From Parachitinimonas caeni (GTDB lineage Bacteria; Pseudomonadota; Gammaproteobacteria; Burkholderiales; Chitinimonadaceae): DNA of 64,000 nt. The stretch is from contig NZ_JARRAF010000004.1 in the NCBI RefSeq assembly GCF_030129945.1, forward strand, positions 62,001-126,000, read 5' to 3'. The position numbers and the translations under genes are program-made. The first letter of the stretch is position 1; every line of letters begins with the position of its first letter. The notes below the pieces were generated by a model. It worked only from the letters and a program-made list of their open reading frames with translations. It had not been told where the DNA came from and did no database searches. Shown here one piece after another: positions 19,264-28,172 of the stretch.

Positions 19264-21918
19264 ATGAAAGCAATCGAATGGTCAACGTTACCAGCGTATG
19301 AATGGCTGGCGACTCCTGTCTGGGTATTCGATCTTTCGTTGTGGCGCATCCGCTGGGCCAATGCTGAGGCGGTCAGGCTATGGCAGGCCAGCAGCCTGGA
19401 GGCGTTGCTGCAGCAAGATTTTTCTGGGATTTCCGAAGTCGCGATCGTACGGCTGACTGCTGCGCTGGCACGTGTAAGTGCTGGTGAGTGTTGCTCGGAG
19501 CAGTGGACCATCTACCCTGGGCAGGAGCCCAAGCCACTGCACCTGACGGAAATGGCTGTGGCCTTGCCCGAAGGCAGAATGGGACTGCTGTTTCAAGCGC
19601 AGCTGGCTGACCAGATTGCCGACCCGGCAACGCTACGCGGTCTTGAAGCCATGCGGCACACGGATGCCGTAGTCGCCTTGTTTGGCCTGGATGCCGGGGT
19701 ATTGATGCACAACCCTGCAGCCTTGCAGGCGTTTCCCCAGCTGGCTGATACCAATAGCCGGAATCACCTCACAGAACTGTTTATCGACACCGATCTGGGC
19801 TTGCTGGTGTGGAGCCAGGCTGTGGCCGGGGAGGTGGCCAGCGTTGAGGCGGAACTGCAAACCCGGCGTGGCCAGGTCTGGTTCAGCATTGACTTGCGCC
19901 AGATCCCGGACCCGGTGACCGGCTCGACGGCCTTACTGCTAAATGCCCGCGATGTCTCTGGTCAGCGGGAATCGGAAGACCAATTTCGGCTGCTGTTTGA
20001 GCAGTCGGCAGATGCCATGCTGCTGGTTGATCCTCGCAACAATCGAGTAGTGGATTGCAACGCCGCCACGCTGGAAATGCTGGGTGTGGATCGTGGCGAA
20101 TTGATTGGCCACGACACCGCACGGTTCTATCCAACCACTCAGCCTGATGGGTCGCTCTCCGTCGAGCGTGCCCGCCAAGCCGTTGAGCTGGTTCGTCGGC
20201 GGGGCTGGCATCGCTTTGACTGGCAATTCAGGCGCGATGACGGCAGTGACCTGTTTGTCGAAATTGCCATCACTGAAGTCACCTTGGGCGACCGCTCGCT
20301 GATTCTGGGCATCTGGCGTGACCTGACCTTGCGTCGGGCATTTGAGCGTCAGCTGATTGACGCGCGTGAAGCGGCGGAAGCGGCGAGCGTCGCCAAGAGC
20401 CAGTTCCTCGCCAATATGAGCCATGAGATCCGGACGCCGATGAATGCCATTGTCGGCGTGAGTGGTCTGCTGGCGGAGACGGGGCTTAATGATGAGCAGC
20501 GCGAGCTGGTCGAAATCGTGCGGGTGTCGTCACAGAACCTGCTGAAAATCATCAATGACATTCTCGATTTCTCGCGGATTGAGGCCGGCAAGCTGGCCAT
20601 TGTGCAAGAGCCTTTCAGTTTGCGGGAGGTTGTCGATCAGACCATTGCTGTTCTGGGCCTGTCGGCCGAAGACAAGGGGTTGGCGCTGGCAAACGAGGTT
20701 GCGGAGGCCGTGCCAAACGGGCTGCTGGGAGATCCTGGCCGTTTGCAGCAGGTGCTGGTGAATCTGATTGGCAACGCCATCAAGTTCACGGAAGTCGGCA
20801 CGGTTTCGCTAAGGGTAAAGCTGGAGGCTGCCGAACCATCCCAGGTGCGTTTGCGGTTTACTGTGGAAGATACTGGCATCGGTATCGCCCCGGATAAACA
20901 AGGCGCGGTTTTCGAGTCGTTCTCGCAAGCTGACAACTCGATTACCCGGCGTTACGGCGGAACCGGGCTGGGCCTGACCTTGAGCCGTCGTCTGGTGACG
21001 ATGATGGGCGGAAAAATGTGGCTGGAAAGCGAGCTGGGCAAAGGGAGTACCTTCCGCTTTACTCTGGAATTCCCAATTGCCGAGCCGGTTGTGGAACCAC
21101 AACCGCAAGAGGCTGAAATTGCCAAGCCCATGAACATTCTGGTGGTGGAGGATCACCCGATCAACCGGCGCTTGGCTTCGGCTCTACTGGAAAGAGATGG
21201 CCATGTAGTGACCTTGGCCGAGAATGGTGCAGAAGCGCTGGAACAGTTTGCCAGCCAGCCCTTTGATCTGGTGTTGATGGACATGCAGATGCCTGTCATG
21301 GACGGCCTGGAGGCGACGCAGCGTATCCGTGCCATGGAACGGGAGTGGGATAACAAGCCGGTGCCGATCGTGGCGTTAACGGCCAATGTTCTGCCGGCAG
21401 ATCGGCTGGCCTGCTTCGAGGCTGGGATGGATGCTTATTTGTCCAAACCCATCATGCCTGATGCCTTGCGGCGAACGCTGGTTGATGCGGCAGCGGGCCG
21501 CCTTGGTTCTAGTCCCGAGACTTTGCCGGTGGCTGAGCATGGCCTTCCTCCTGCCTTGTTTGACCCAGATCAGGCACGTCAGCACGCCGGAATCGACCAC
21601 GCCTTGTTTCGTCAGTTGGCGGAAATGTTTGTCCGCAGCTGGCCTGCCGAGCGGGAGGAATGCCTATCTGCGATGGAGCACGACGATGCCATCACGGTGC
21701 AACGTTTTGCCCATCGCCTGAAGAGTACGCTGGCGGCGGTTGGCGCGGCACAAGCGGCCCTGCTGGCGGCTGAATTCGATCGCATGGCCAAGCAGATGCT
21801 GCGTGTGGGCGGCGAGCATCAGATGAGTGAGCTGCACCCGCAGTGGGTGAAGCTGGACGATACGATTCGCCTGTCGGTGAGGAAAATGCGGCGTTGGCTC
21901 GCGAAAGGTCAAACCTGA
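19264..21918 (+). CDS. Hybrid sensor histidine kinase (PAS, HisKA, HATPase, REC, HPt)
   Basis: Multistep phosphorelay kinase of 884 aa from the ATG at 19264. There is no membrane segment, so it is probably cytoplasmic. Order: two or three PAS-like domains (second at about 240-370, FRLLFEQSADAMLLVDP), then the HisKA H-box (MSHEIRTPMN, His387). HATPase with DTGIGI and GGTGLGLTL follows, then a REC domain with phospho-acceptor Asp673 (LVLMDMQMPVMDG). An HPt domain with AHRLKS (His817) is last. This is the ArcB/BarA-type architecture. The signal and target are not shown by context, and no separate response regulator is adjacent. Confidence 0.9.
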   Translation: MKAIEWSTLPAYEWLATPVWVFDLSLWRIRWANAEAVRLWQASSLEALLQQDFSGISEVAIVRLTAALARVSAGECCSEQWTIYPGQEPKPLHLTEMAVALPEGRMGLLFQAQLADQIADPATLRGLEAMRHTDAVVALFGLDAGVLMHNPAALQAFPQLADTNSRNHLTELFIDTDLGLLVWSQAVAGEVASVEAELQTRRGQVWFSIDLRQIPDPVTGSTALLLNARDVSGQRESEDQFRLLFEQSADAMLLVDPRNNRVVDCNAATLEMLGVDRGELIGHDTARFYPTTQPDGSLSVERARQAVELVRRRGWHRFDWQFRRDDGSDLFVEIAITEVTLGDRSLILGIWRDLTLRRAFERQLIDAREAAEAASVAKSQFLANMSHEIRTPMNAIVGVSGLLAETGLNDEQRELVEIVRVSSQNLLKIINDILDFSRIEAGKLAIVQEPFSLREVVDQTIAVLGLSAEDKGLALANEVAEAVPNGLLGDPGRLQQVLVNLIGNAIKFTEVGTVSLRVKLEAAEPSQVRLRFTVEDTGIGIAPDKQGAVFESFSQADNSITRRYGGTGLGLTLSRRLVTMMGGKMWLESELGKGSTFRFTLEFPIAEPVVEPQPQEAEIAKPMNILVVEDHPINRRLASALLERDGHVVTLAENGAEALEQFASQPFDLVLMDMQMPVMDGLEATQRIRAMEREWDNKPVPIVALTANVLPADRLACFEAGMDAYLSKPIMPDALRRTLVDAAAGRLGSSPETLPVAEHGLPPALFDPDQARQHAGIDHALFRQLAEMFVRSWPAEREECLSAMEHDDAITVQRFAHRLKSTLAAVGAAQAALLAAEFDRMAKQMLRVGGEHQMSELHPQWVKLDDTIRLSVRKMRRWLAKGQT

Positions 21919-21946
21919 TCAGCCCGCATCGGCAACCCGCCCAAGC

Positions 21947-22291
21947 CTAGACATTCTGGTTGCGAGAATACTGCTCCAGTTTGGCTTTGTATTCCGGGCT
22001 GACTTCGGTCAGCTTCATCCCCGTGCGAAATTCGCCATTCGATCCGACCAAGGAGGAATAGACCGGCTTGCCATAGACCTCGACATAGCTCTGTGTCGAG
22101 TGGGTGAGGTCGGGTACGGCAATGATGATGCGGTAGGTAGTGTTGACCTGCAGCTGCTCCTTGCAGAACATCGCCAGCCCCTTCGGTGCGACTTCGGTGC
22201 AGAAGGCCTGTATGACGTGCTCTGTATTGACTGGAATCACAGCGGCTTTCCAGCGTACCAGTCGGCGATTGCCAGTGCGTTGATCGAACAT
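21947..22291 (-). CDS. PilZ-like small protein
   Basis: 114 aa. An N-terminal RRLVRW segment is followed about 25 residues on by TEVAPKGLAMFC. This roughly fits the RxxxR and [DN]xSxxG c-di-GMP contacts of PilZ domains, although the second motif is degenerate. The rest is beta-strand-rich (TYRIIIAVP, SYVEVYGKPVYSSLV). It converges on the hybrid kinase with a 28-bp gap. The window has GGDEF and EAL proteins that could supply c-di-GMP. The PilZ call is tentative, and binding may be lost. Confidence 0.5.
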   Translation of the reverse strand: MFDQRTGNRRLVRWKAAVIPVNTEHVIQAFCTEVAPKGLAMFCKEQLQVNTTYRIIIAVPDLTHSTQSYVEVYGKPVYSSLVGSNGEFRTGMKLTEVSPEYKAKLEQYSRNQNV

Positions 22292-22993
22292 GATGCGTGC
22301 TATCCGACGGTTCGATAGTTGATGAGATGCCCAGACTGAAATGAAGTTTCTTTTATCGATGACACTTCTTCGAGGCGGTGCCTGGCATAAAGTGAAGCGC
22401 GCTCAGCGTCTTCGGTCATACATGCGTTAATCAATGCCCAAACTGACCAACTCCCTGGCTTCGCAAGAGAACGTGTGGCAGTTAGAGAGCTACCGCAACG
22501 GCCGTGAAAGATCCGACCACCCCGAAGCTGGTGCCAATTCTGGTGGGTTCTAGCCAGAGAATTGGCATGGCAAAAAGCCTGACCTGAGCCTAAATGTCAC
22601 ACGTTGGCGATTCCGTGGCAAGACTTTGTCGAACTGGCATACGGCTGTGACGGAGTGAGATCTGAATGACGCAAAGCCCCCTTCCTTGTGTACTTACTTG
22701 AAAGAATAGGATGCTTTGAACCGAGGTGCCGCCACGTTGATTGATGGTGCGGGCCATTACATCCCATTCGGTGAATGCTATGCTGTGGTGCAGCATACTC
22801 GTTGGGAAACGCCAGGCATTGCCGATAATGAGTTTGTGGATTGCGCTGAGGATCAAGCTGATTTAGGAGGCGAACTCATACCGCAGCAAACCCAATTCCG
22901 GCGAGATCGGGCGTGAGATACCAGCAGAGACAGGCATTCGCCGGATTTCGCAGTTCTAATCAATTTCAATTCAATACCGCTCAGGAGCCCACT
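22292..22993. other. 700-bp gene-poor stretch
   Basis: Only short open frames with unconvincing composition occur on either strand. One perfect 10-bp inverted repeat is present, TGCCAATTCT (22532-22541) with AGAATTGGCA (22558-22567), separated by 16 nt. The sequence may be a degraded gene or an insertion scar; nothing recognisable remains. Confidence 0.5.
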
Positions 22994-23353
22994 ATGTATT
23001 TTGTCGATAGATCCATCGCGGTCATCAAACCCAAGCAGCCATTTCTGGACTGGCTCAATGGCGTGCCAGAAAACGACATCAAGCTCTCGCTGGCGGACAT
23101 CCGCAACGACTGCACGGTGCTGATGATTCCCGAAGTCAACGAACAGGAAGACGGCATTTCGTACATCGACGACATTGCCGACAAGTTGTTCGAAATGGAA
23201 CTCGCCTCCTGGTACGAAGACGAATCAGTATGGCCGCAGAAACGGACGCTCAAATTGTTCTGGGAGTGGTTCGATGTGGAAATCCATTCCATGCTGGTCG
23301 ATACCCTGGATAGTGAAATCCAGAACAGCCCGCAAGACGTTATTGCTCAATAA
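22994..23353 (+). CDS. Conserved hypothetical acidic protein
   Basis: 119 aa, starting at an ATG with CAGGAG seven bases upstream. It is acidic, with several Trp-rich stretches (ELASWYEDESVWPQ, LFWEWFDVEIHS) and an N-terminus IAVIKPKQPFLDWLNG. I recognise it as resembling an unnamed proteobacterial family, but I cannot give a function. It has no signal peptide, membrane segment or catalytic motif. It lies 16 bp before the SIMPL-domain gene and may be cotranscribed. Confidence 0.75.
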   Translation: MYFVDRSIAVIKPKQPFLDWLNGVPENDIKLSLADIRNDCTVLMIPEVNEQEDGISYIDDIADKLFEMELASWYEDESVWPQKRTLKLFWEWFDVEIHSMLVDTLDSEIQNSPQDVIAQ

Positions 23354-23369
23354 ACTTGGTCGAGGAGAG

Positions 23370-24062
23370 ATGCTGTTGAATCTGCACCTGAAACATTTTG
23401 TATTGGCTGCCGGCCTGCTGGTGGCGCTGCCTGCTTTCGCAAAAACTACCGTGAATCTGCAGGCGGAAGCCCGGCGGGAAGTTGCCAATGATGTCGGCTT
23501 TGCCACCCTATATGTCGAACTCGATGACAAGGACGCGGCCCGACTGGCCGATAAAGTGAATCGCAGCGTGACTGAGGCATTGGCGGTCTCGAAGCCTTTC
23601 AGCGCTGTCCGGGTGACCACAGGTGGCAACAGCAGTTACCCGATTTACGGCAAATCGAATCGGATTGATGGCTGGCGGGCCAGGGCCGAAGTCCGGCTTA
23701 ACAGCAAGGATTTTCGTCAGCTGGCAGAGTTGATTGGCAAGCTGCAACAGACAATGCAGCTGACCGGAGTAAATTTCTCGGTCTCGCCTGAAGCGCGCGA
23801 AGCGGCTGAGAATCAGCTGGTGCAGGAAGCCATGCAGGCATTCAAACGGCGGGCTGAGCTGGTGCAGCGCGCCTTGGGTGCCAAGAGCTATCAGCTTGCC
23901 AATATTTCGCTCAATACCCGTGGCGGAGTACAACCACAGCAGCGTTTCGAGTCATTCCGGGCCGCACCAATGGCAGAAGCGGCAATTGCTACGCCCTCGT
24001 TTGAAGCCGGGTCTGGGGAGGTCACGGTCAATGTAAGCGGCGCGGTTGAAATCAGCGACTGA
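23370..24062 (+). CDS. SIMPL (DUF541) domain periplasmic protein
   Basis: 230 aa with a signal peptide (HFVLAAGLLVALPAFA) and then the SIMPL layout: an N-terminal beta domain (VNLQAEARREVANDVGFATLYVE, shown in part) and a C-terminal FSVSPEAREAAENQLVQEA helix region. The end (EVTVNVSGAVEI) is the family signature strand. Members are periplasmic or outer-membrane-associated, of unclear role, some oligomeric. The ATG at 23370 is very close to its GAGGAG, and a TTG at 23376 would be better spaced. Confidence 0.85.
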   Translation: MLLNLHLKHFVLAAGLLVALPAFAKTTVNLQAEARREVANDVGFATLYVELDDKDAARLADKVNRSVTEALAVSKPFSAVRVTTGGNSSYPIYGKSNRIDGWRARAEVRLNSKDFRQLAELIGKLQQTMQLTGVNFSVSPEAREAAENQLVQEAMQAFKRRAELVQRALGAKSYQLANISLNTRGGVQPQQRFESFRAAPMAEAAIATPSFEAGSGEVTVNVSGAVEISD

Positions 24063-24133
24063 GCACCAATCCCAATTCCCGTTTGATACGGAACACTCCG
24101 CCGCCTTGATCCCGCCGGAAAGAAGGGAGTGTA

Positions 24134-24538
24134 GTGAGTTTCAATACGACACTGCATTTACCATTGCGCCCGAGTCGTTTACAGCAGCTGTGGCTGTTGG
24201 CCCTGCATGGCTTGGCGGTGCTGTGCCTGCCTTGGCTGGAACCCGCACTTACCGTAGCGGCGGGCGTGCTTTGGGCGGCTAGCGCCGGGTGGTGCTGGTA
24301 CCGCTTTCACCACCAGCCGGCGCACCAATTGCAGTGCCAGCCTGGGGGACTGCTTCAACTCGATGGTGAGCCCATACAGCTGTTGCCGCAGCCTTTTGTG
24401 TCTATTTGGCTCATTTCCTTGCGTTACCGATCTCAGGATGGGCGAAAAGCCACTTTGCTGATCTGGCCGGACAGCTGTGATGCAGTGGCTCGCCGCCGCC
24501 TGCGGGTATGGTTGCGTTGGTGCTGGGCCCGTACCTGA
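24134..24538 (+). CDS. YgfX-like small membrane protein
   Basis: 134 aa from a GTG with AAGGGAG upstream. The pattern is LHLPLRPSRLQQLWLLALHGLAVLC, two closely spaced membrane segments, then a basic-aromatic stretch (WCWYRFHH), then a soluble domain with LQLDGEPIQLL and a C-terminal RRRLRVWLRW. This matches the YgfX (CptA) family. In E. coli YgfX is encoded with SdhE, but no sdhE is adjacent here. The residue run quoted first is an outline of the start only. Confidence 0.65.
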   Translation: MSFNTTLHLPLRPSRLQQLWLLALHGLAVLCLPWLEPALTVAAGVLWAASAGWCWYRFHHQPAHQLQCQPGGLLQLDGEPIQLLPQPFVSIWLISLRYRSQDGRKATLLIWPDSCDAVARRRLRVWLRWCWART

Positions 24539-24643
24539 TGCTCGGATTTCTTCCTCAAGCTGTGACCAGTCATGGCGTAGCATCCCGAACCGGGTTACGA
24601 TTCGCGCCCGTTTTCCGGAATTAATCTGCAAGGAGCCTGGCCC

Positions 24644-25390
24644 GTGTTTTACCAAAAGCTTGTGTTTATCAATCGCGAAGAGCATGCCAACCTCAAGCTC
24701 GACCCGATTACCGACTACTTGTTTGCCGCCACGGCGGATTCTGTCCCGGTGGCTGGCGTCGAATTCTCAGAGCTGGCGCGTGAAATGCCGGTGGTGTTTG
24801 CTGTGTCGCCTGACGGTTCTGCCATGCCAGTGGCGCTGATGGCGCTACGTGATGGCGAAAACCTGTTTGTGACCGAAAGTGGGGCTTGGGATGGCCGCTA
24901 CGTGCCAGCTTTTATCCGCCGCTATCCATTTGCCCTCGCTGATAACGGCACAGGCCGCTATGCCCTGTGCTACGACGAAGCCCACACCGGCTTCGGCACG
25001 GAAGCTGGTGAGCCGCTATTCAAGGCCGATGGCGAGTTGGCAGAGCGCCTGGCGGGCACGCTGGACTTTCTTGAGAATGTTCGCGTTCATTTCGACGAGA
25101 CCCATGAATTCACCAAATGGCTGGTTGAGAACCAGCTCTTGGTCCCAACCGATGCCAAGGTGACGCTGCGTTCAAACAATCAGGAATTCCGCCTTGCCGG
25201 TTTTCATGTCGTTGATTCGGAGAAATTCGGTCAGCTGAGTGGTGAAGCGCTGGAATCCGCATTCCGCAAGGGCTTTATCGGCTGGGTGTTTGCGCACTAT
25301 CAATCGCTGGGTAATCTCGACGCCCTGGGGACTCGCCTGTCGATGCGTATGGAGCAGGATGTAAAGAAGGCCCCGCCTGCCGTGCATTGA
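24644..25390 (+). CDS. SapC family protein
   Basis: 248 aa from a GTG at 24644 with AAGGAG eight bases upstream. The sequence matches the SapC (PF07277) family of surface-layer or peptide-resistance-associated proteins: YLFAATADSVPVAGVEFSEL, FVTESGAWDGRYVPAFIRRY and LRSNNQEFRLAGFHVVDSEK. No signal peptide is visible. The biochemical function of the family is not known. It stands alone between ygfX-like and PCu(A)C genes. Confidence 0.85.
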   Translation: MFYQKLVFINREEHANLKLDPITDYLFAATADSVPVAGVEFSELAREMPVVFAVSPDGSAMPVALMALRDGENLFVTESGAWDGRYVPAFIRRYPFALADNGTGRYALCYDEAHTGFGTEAGEPLFKADGELAERLAGTLDFLENVRVHFDETHEFTKWLVENQLLVPTDAKVTLRSNNQEFRLAGFHVVDSEKFGQLSGEALESAFRKGFIGWVFAHYQSLGNLDALGTRLSMRMEQDVKKAPPAVH

Positions 25391-25548
25391 TCTTCAAGCC
25401 GAATTGCGCATCATTGTTGCAGATTCGAAACACACTTCTGACCGAATGGTGTTTGCCCGTGCAGAAGTAGCGACCGGCAGAGTGCCGGGCTGCTGATAGC
25501 TGCCGGGCAACGCCCAAAAAACTATATCTATATGTGGAGTTTAATGAC

Positions 25549-26022
25549 ATGCGATTGATGGTCACGCTGGCGTTTGCTTTGCTGATGGGAGGGCTGGTGC
25601 AGGCTTCCGACGTCAAGCAAGGCGCCCTTGAGATTCAACAGCCCTGGGCCAGGGCCAGCATTCCTGGGACTACCACCGGTGCGATTTATCTGAAGCTGGG
25701 GAATTCTGCCGATGTTCCGGACGCCCTGGTTGGTGCCAAGGCTGATGGACTGGCGGACCGGATCGAGTTGCACACCCATGTACATGAAAAGGGTGTTATG
25801 AAAATGCGGCAAGTCTCAAAAGTTGTCGTTCCAGCCAAAGGCAGCATTGCGCTGCAGCCCGGAGCGGAACACATCATGTTGTTTGGCTTGAAACGTGCGC
25901 TGAAGTCGGGTGAGAAAATACCTTTGACCTTGCAGTTTGAAAAAGCAGGCATGGTGGCAGTTGAGGTCAAAGTCGAAGCAATCGATGCCAATCCGGCTGA
26001 TATGCAAAAGAAGGCACACTAA
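25549..26022 (+). CDS. Periplasmic copper chaperone PCu(A)C
   Basis: 157 aa with a signal peptide (MRLMVTLAFALLMGGLVQA). The copper site is the spaced H-M-H-M set: ELHTHVHEKGVMKM and later GAEHIMLFG. In the family it delivers Cu(I) to the CuA centre of cytochrome oxidase. The ATG at 25549 has GGAG nine bases before it. A GTG 15 bases upstream is less likely. Confidence 0.92.
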   Translation: MRLMVTLAFALLMGGLVQASDVKQGALEIQQPWARASIPGTTTGAIYLKLGNSADVPDALVGAKADGLADRIELHTHVHEKGVMKMRQVSKVVVPAKGSIALQPGAEHIMLFGLKRALKSGEKIPLTLQFEKAGMVAVEVKVEAIDANPADMQKKAH

Positions 26023-26075
26023 CTGCTGATCCCGAAAACCCGAGTTGTCGGGCACTACGGGATGGGAAGTTCCCT

Positions 26076-26107
26076 AAAGGCTGGTCAGTGACCAGCCTTT
26101 TTATTAT
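26076..26107 (+). terminator. Bidirectional terminator between PCu(A)C and the methyltransferase
   Basis: AAAGGCTGGTC / GACCAGCCTTT stem with a 3-nt loop, followed by a T-rich tail. The A-run on the other side lets it also end the convergent minus-strand gene. Confidence 0.85.
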
Positions 26108-26125
26108 CCGGCATCCTGTTTCATC

Positions 26126-26917
26126 TCAACCGGCTTGCTTGCGTGCATAGCCCATGTAAGCGATCTGCTGGTTCTTGCAAGCCACCATCCGCATGTCCCT
26201 ACCGAGCTGCGCATAGCTGGAGAAGCCTAGCTTTTGCCGCATCAGGGCTAACACTGCAGCCCAGGGCGATACCCCTGGACCAAGCCCTGAAATATCAGCT
26301 AGCGTCAAACGTTGCTGCCCCAGCAGTTGCTGCAGATCATTAGGCTTGATGAATTGGTGCCATACATGGGTATTCGGTGGCATCACACGCGTCAACCTCC
26401 AATCCTGCGCCAGCTTGACTGCCACCAGCCAGCTAAGAGGGGTGCGGTTAATTGTATCGAACAGGAATAGTCCCCCAGGCTTAAGAACACGGGCGATCTC
26501 ACTGACGACCTGCGGGAGGCTCTCCACGTGCTCCAGGACATCGCAACAGCACACCACATCCATGCTTGCTGGCGGGATTGGCAGGTTTTCAGCAACCCCC
26601 TTTTCATAGTGAATATCTAAGGCCTGTTGTGTGGCATGCCGACGGGCAATGCTCAACGTAGCGTCGGAACGGTCTATTCCTGTCACCTGATACCCGAGTT
26701 CAGCGAATGCTTCCGCCAGAAAGCCACCACCACAGCCGATATCAAGTACTTGCGGCGATGTTTGTGGGCCAGCCCCAGAGGTTTGCAGGATCTGCCTGAA
26801 GTAAGCCAAGCGTGCAGGATGAATACCGGTGCGCAGCAATGCCATGAAGCTCTCGTCGCTCCACCATTCTTCGTAGAGGGTGTCGTACAGCGCATTGTTT
26901 ATGCTGGGAGTGTTCAT
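26126..26917 (-). CDS. UbiG-like class I SAM-dependent methyltransferase
   Basis: 263 aa. The SAM-binding motif I VLDIGCGGGFLAEAFAELG is followed by acidic GIDRSDA, then DVVCCCDVLEHVE and LKPGGLFLFDTINRT. These match ubiquinone 3-O-methyltransferase UbiG closely, including the THVWHQFI region. UbiG acts at two O-methylation steps of ubiquinone synthesis. No other ubi gene is nearby, so it could be a paralogue with another substrate. It is divergent from the DCC gene. Confidence 0.75.
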   Translation of the reverse strand: MNTPSINNALYDTLYEEWWSDESFMALLRTGIHPARLAYFRQILQTSGAGPQTSPQVLDIGCGGGFLAEAFAELGYQVTGIDRSDATLSIARRHATQQALDIHYEKGVAENLPIPPASMDVVCCCDVLEHVESLPQVVSEIARVLKPGGLFLFDTINRTPLSWLVAVKLAQDWRLTRVMPPNTHVWHQFIKPNDLQQLLGQQRLTLADISGLGPGVSPWAAVLALMRQKLGFSSYAQLGRDMRMVACKNQQIAYMGYARKQAG

Positions 26918-26956
26918 AAGATTCTCGTTACTTGAATGGTTGTGGTTGCATTAGTA

Positions 26957-26972
26957 TTAACTAAATAGTTAA
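26957..26972. promoter_or_regulatory. Palindrome in the divergent intergenic region
   Basis: Perfect 7-bp arms TTAACTA and TAGTTAA separated by AA. It lies in the 93-bp gap between the divergent methyltransferase and DCC genes, so it may be an operator for both. No regulator gene is adjacent. Confidence 0.45.
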
Positions 26973-27010
26973 ATATGTTCAAATCTTTCTTCATCATGAA
27001 AGGAACTGCA

Positions 27011-27460
27011 ATGCAAACACAGGCACAGGACCGGGCGGATATCTGGCTGATCTACGATGGCGAATGTCCAGTCTGCACAATGTACTGTCGCTATGTCCGT
27101 ATCCGCGAAGCAGCAGGGGTGTTGCGTCTTGTGGACGCACGCCAACCCGGTGCGCTGATGGACGAAGTCACTGCCGCCGGTTTGGATATCGATCAAGGGA
27201 TGGTGGTAAAAATGGGCGAGGTGCTTTACTACGGTGCCGATGCGATCAATGTTCTCAGCCTGCTTTCCACTCGGTCTGGCTGGTTTAACCGGCTGAATTA
27301 CCTGGCATTTAGTAGCCCGCTTGGGGCTAGGGTGCTCTATCCGATAGGGAAGGGATTCAGGAATCTGCTGTTGAAACTGCTGGGGATTCGTTATATCGAT
27401 AACTTGCAGCAGACAAGTCGCTCTGACCAGAAACGAGGAAAAGCCGGCTTGGAGCACTAA
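27011..27460 (+). CDS. DCC-family thiol-disulfide oxidoreductase-like protein (DUF393)
   Basis: 149 aa from the ATG at 27011, chosen because AAAGGA lies seven bases upstream. Earlier in-frame ATGs at 26975 and 26996 lack such a site. The signature YDGECPVCTMYCRYV carries the DxxCxxC motif, in a thioredoxin-like fold. The family is poorly characterised. The C-terminal part is hydrophobic and basic (GARVLYPIGKGFRNLLLKLLG). Confidence 0.85.
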   Translation: MQTQAQDRADIWLIYDGECPVCTMYCRYVRIREAAGVLRLVDARQPGALMDEVTAAGLDIDQGMVVKMGEVLYYGADAINVLSLLSTRSGWFNRLNYLAFSSPLGARVLYPIGKGFRNLLLKLLGIRYIDNLQQTSRSDQKRGKAGLEH

Positions 27461-27545
27461 GGCGAGGCTTGACCACTCCTGGGTGACGGCTGAAAGTGGC
27501 ATTATGGGCGGCCATCGTCGCCGTGATCGACTGAGACCAAAACAA

Positions 27546-28166
27546 ATGAAAGTAACCCGCCACCTTTCGATGATTCGCAGTTTTCATCTTGCAGACTGGA
27601 TTACCCTCGGCAATGCATTTTGTGGGACGGGTGCCTTGTTTTCGGTGATGTCTTACCTGCAGAGCGGGGAGGCATTTCATCTGTTGCTGGCATGTGGTTT
27701 ACTGCCGCTGGCATTGGTGTGCGATGTGATGGATGGTCAGGTTGCGCGTTGGCGTCATGAGCAATCCCCACTGGGAAGGGAGCTGGATTCGCTGGCGGAT
27801 GTGATTTCATTTGGAATCGCCCCTGCGGCGATTGCCTATGGTGCAGGGATGCAGGGGCTGTGGGATCGTGTGATTCTGCTCTACTTTGTCGCCTGCGGCG
27901 TTAGCCGCCTCGCCCGATTTAACATTACAGCCGAGGAGCTGACTGGGGATGCGGGCAAGGTGCGCTACTTTGAAGGCACACCTATCCCAACATCCCTGGT
28001 GCTGGTGTTGGTGCTGGCGATTGCGGCATGGCAGGGCAGAATTGGGGACCAGCTGTACCTCGGGTTGATCTACATTGGCCCCTGGCAGTTTCACCCACTG
28101 GTTACCATGTATGCGATTTCAGGCTCGCTGATGATCAGCCGGACGTTGCGTATCCCCAAGCCCTGA
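27546..28166 (+). CDS. pssA: CDP-alcohol phosphatidyltransferase, probable phosphatidylserine synthase
   Basis: About 206 aa, multi-spanning inner-membrane enzyme. The CDP-alcohol transferase motif DG..AR........G...D...D is complete (DGQVARWR, GRELDSLAD). The N-terminus HLADWITLGNAFCGTG and the later RLARFN and FEGTPIP match PssA-type enzymes, which make phosphatidylserine from CDP-diacylglycerol and serine. The start at 27546 fits the family, though its ribosome site is weak and 27483 and 27570 are alternatives. The serine specificity is inferred. Confidence 0.75.
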   Translation: MKVTRHLSMIRSFHLADWITLGNAFCGTGALFSVMSYLQSGEAFHLLLACGLLPLALVCDVMDGQVARWRHEQSPLGRELDSLADVISFGIAPAAIAYGAGMQGLWDRVILLYFVACGVSRLARFNITAEELTGDAGKVRYFEGTPIPTSLVLVLVLAIAAWQGRIGDQLYLGLIYIGPWQFHPLVTMYAISGSLMISRTLRIPKP

Positions 28167-28172
28167 GCGGCT

